Of a stretch of 40,150 bases of DNA, positions 38,689 to 40,150 are shown one piece after another. The DNA is from Actinomycetota bacterium. GTDB taxonomy: Bacteria > Actinomycetota > Acidimicrobiia > Acidimicrobiales > Ilumatobacteraceae. Numbering within the stretch: position 1 is the first letter of the stretch; every line of letters begins with the position of its first letter. The translations under genes were made by a program, and so were the position numbers. The stretch covers positions 1-40,150 of the forward strand of contig JADWMG010000002.1 in NCBI GenBank assembly GCA_015767405.1, written 5' to 3'. The notes below the pieces were generated by a model, which was given only the letters and a program-made list of their open reading frames with translations, did no database searches and was not told the origin of the DNA.

Positions 38689-39381
38689 GTGACGGCTGTT
38701 GCGCTGATTCACGGTTGGGGTGGATCTTTCTCGGCCACTTGGCAACGGAATGGGTTCACGGCTCTGCTCGAAGATTCGGGCGCATCTGTCATCGGGATCG
38801 ATCTCCTGGGACATGGCGATGCTCCTAAGCCGCATGACCCGGACGCCTATGGAGATCTGACGACCAGAATCGTCGAGGCCCTGCCCGATGAGCCGGTCGA
38901 CGCAGTCGGTTTCTCACTGGGCGCAATGACCTTGCTTCGCGCCGCCATCGACAACCCGACACGATTCAACCGCTTGATTCTCGCAGGGGTCGGGTCCAAC
39001 ATTTTCAAGCGCGACGAAGCCGGAACACGCCAGATCATCGAAGGCCTGGACCTCGTAGCTGGCGGCGGCGACCCCTCGACACTCGACAACACTGTGCGTC
39101 TCTTCGCTCAGTACGCCCAACAGCCCGGAAATGACCTCGGGGCACTGAACGCTGTAATGAAACGACCTCCGGCACCCCTGCTGACTGCTGAGCAGATGGC
39201 CACGGTGACCTGCCCAGTGATGGTCATCATCGGGGACCAAGACTTCACTTATCCGGGCGATGCTCTGGCCGCGGCGTTCCCGAATGGGCAGTGCACAACA
39301 CTCAAGGGTGTCGACCACTTCGCCACCACCGACGACTTCGGTTTCTTTGATGCAGCTCTCGAATTCCTCGACGCTGTCTGA
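38689..39381 (+). CDS. Alpha/beta hydrolase, unknown substrate
   Basis: A 230-residue alpha/beta hydrolase starting VTAVALIHGWGGSFSATW. The oxyanion HGW segment is at residue 8, the nucleophile in GFSLGA is Ser76, and the acid is probably in GDQDFTYP near 185. The catalytic His is in GVDHFATTDDFGFFDAALEFL. GTG at 38689 is chosen because the family core starts at once; the frame is open up to TTG at 38635, which would add 18 unconvincing residues. The GTG overlaps a small upstream reading frame (38645-38692) as GTGA. Its own stop overlaps the next gene as TGATG. Confidence 0.85.
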   Translation: MTAVALIHGWGGSFSATWQRNGFTALLEDSGASVIGIDLLGHGDAPKPHDPDAYGDLTTRIVEALPDEPVDAVGFSLGAMTLLRAAIDNPTRFNRLILAGVGSNIFKRDEAGTRQIIEGLDLVAGGGDPSTLDNTVRLFAQYAQQPGNDLGALNAVMKRPPAPLLTAEQMATVTCPVMVIIGDQDFTYPGDALAAAFPNGQCTTLKGVDHFATTDDFGFFDAALEFLDAV

Positions 39382-40150
39382 TGACAGAACGACCACCGAA
39401 TGCGGCGCTCCTCACAGATGACGTCGCACGCGCAGAGCATGTAATCCGCTCCGGAGGGCTCGTTGCCATACCCACGGAAACCGTTTACGGGCTCGCTGCA
39501 GACGCAACCAACCCGGATGCCGTTCGCCGGCTCTTCGAAGTCAAGGGACGCCCTTCCGATCATCCGCTCATTGTCCACCTTCGATCACCGAACCAACTTG
39601 GCGAATGGACGGAAAAGCTCAACGAGCCAGCTCGCATTCTCATCGAGGCTTCGTGGCCTGGACCGCTCACGATTGTCGTGCCACGAGCTTCGAAGGTGCT
39701 CGACGTAGTTACCGGCGGACGCGCCACCATTGGGCTGCGGGTGCCTGCACACCCAATGACTCTCGACCTACTTGGCCGCCTCGGAGTCGGTCTCGCCGCG
39801 CCGTCGGCAAACCGATTCGGATCGGTGAGTCCAACAACGGCCGAGCACGTGCTGCGTGACCTCGGAGACCGCCTCGACCCCATGCGGGACGCAATTCTGG
39901 ATGGAGGGCCGTGCCCCGTAGGGGTTGAGAGCACGATCGTCGACTGCACCACCGTGCCGCCACAGATTCTTCGCTCCGGTGGCATCGAGACCGAAGATGT
40001 GCACAGATTGCTCAGTGGACTGGTTGCGGAGGCATCTGGCCCTGCTCGGGCGAGCGGAATGCTCGCTTCGCACTACGCACCGAGTTGCACAGTGAAACTC
40101 GTCGACAGCACCGACGACGCGATCGCCCTCCGCGCCGGATCACCGAACAG
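39381..40150 (+). CDS. tsaC: L-threonylcarbamoyladenylate synthase (Sua5/TsaC), 3' truncated
   Basis: It makes threonylcarbamoyl-AMP from threonine, bicarbonate and ATP for the t6A37 modification of tRNAs. The 256 residues visible show the YrdC-fold catalytic domain: PTETVYGLAADATN (31-44), KGRPSDHPLIVH (55-66), GPLTIVV and RVPAHPM. SANRFGSVSPTTAEHV and a GVESTIVDC block follow. The long tail after SGMLASHYAP indicates the two-domain Sua5 type rather than the short TsaC type. The reading frame runs off the window edge. The ATG overlaps the preceding hydrolase stop (TGATG, 39379-39383). Confidence 0.95.
   Translation, partial: MTERPPNAALLTDDVARAEHVIRSGGLVAIPTETVYGLAADATNPDAVRRLFEVKGRPSDHPLIVHLRSPNQLGEWTEKLNEPARILIEASWPGPLTIVVPRASKVLDVVTGGRATIGLRVPAHPMTLDLLGRLGVGLAAPSANRFGSVSPTTAEHVLRDLGDRLDPMRDAILDGGPCPVGVESTIVDCTTVPPQILRSGGIETEDVHRLLSGLVAEASGPARASGMLASHYAPSCTVKLVDSTDDAIALRAGSPN

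Overview
The window is a stretch of ordinary chromosome from a high-GC Gram-positive bacterium (Actinomycetota). The indicators are an mIHF (MihF) gene next to gmk, a DUF3151 protein, a GuaB1-type IMPDH/GMP-reductase paralogue with CBS domains, a PriA without helicase motifs, many GTG starts, and gene order. Moderate rather than extreme GC and several clade-typical hypothetical proteins suggest Acidimicrobiia (Ilumatobacter-like). That placement is an inference; no rRNA or other marker fixes it. There is no phage, insertion sequence, CRISPR, toxin-antitoxin or tRNA gene, and no gene-free stretch longer than about 180 bases.

Layout. Positions 1-575 hold the 3' end of a PLP-dependent threonine/serine dehydratase-like gene on the plus strand, convergent with what follows across a nested palindrome (584-632). 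From 26175 down to 654 lies one minus-strand block of 23 genes, in transcription order: alaS, ruvX, mltG, aroE, aroC, aroK, aroB, pepQ, efp, nusB, a DUF2079 membrane protein, pyrR, pyrB, pyrC, carA, carB, pyrD, mihF, gmk, rpoZ, coaBC, metK, priA. Many neighbours share GTGA, ATGA or TGATG stop/start overlaps. This is the alaS-to-priA block known from Streptomyces, with differences: DUF2079 sits where bldD would be, pyrF and aroQ are absent, and a class 1B-like pyrD has no pyrK beside it.

Positions 26254-32341 carry a mix: a cysteine-rich conserved protein, a small charged protein, RNase D, a rhodanese, MobA, DUF3151, a two-TM protein coupled to an MFS transporter, and an alpha/beta hydrolase. 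Positions 32355-40150 carry pyruvate kinase, divergent from a histidine phosphatase and M18 aminopeptidase pair; then the minus-strand set guaB1-cmk-plsC; then an alpha/beta hydrolase coupled to a threonylcarbamoyl-AMP synthase that runs off the window.

Functionally the main block couples translation (alaS, efp), the shikimate pathway (aroE, C, K, B), pyrimidine synthesis (pyrR, B, C, carAB, pyrD), nucleoid and transcription factors (nusB, mihF, rpoZ), and GDP, CoA and SAM synthesis. Two non-coding features stand out. One is a textbook PyrR-binding RNA hairpin directly before the pyrR ribosome-binding site, implying translational repression of the pyr genes by UMP-bound PyrR. The other is a 47-bp inverted-repeat element with 12-bp arms and a 23-nt spacer of conserved length and sequence, present once in the pyrC-carA gap and twice in tandem between mobA and the rhodanese gene.
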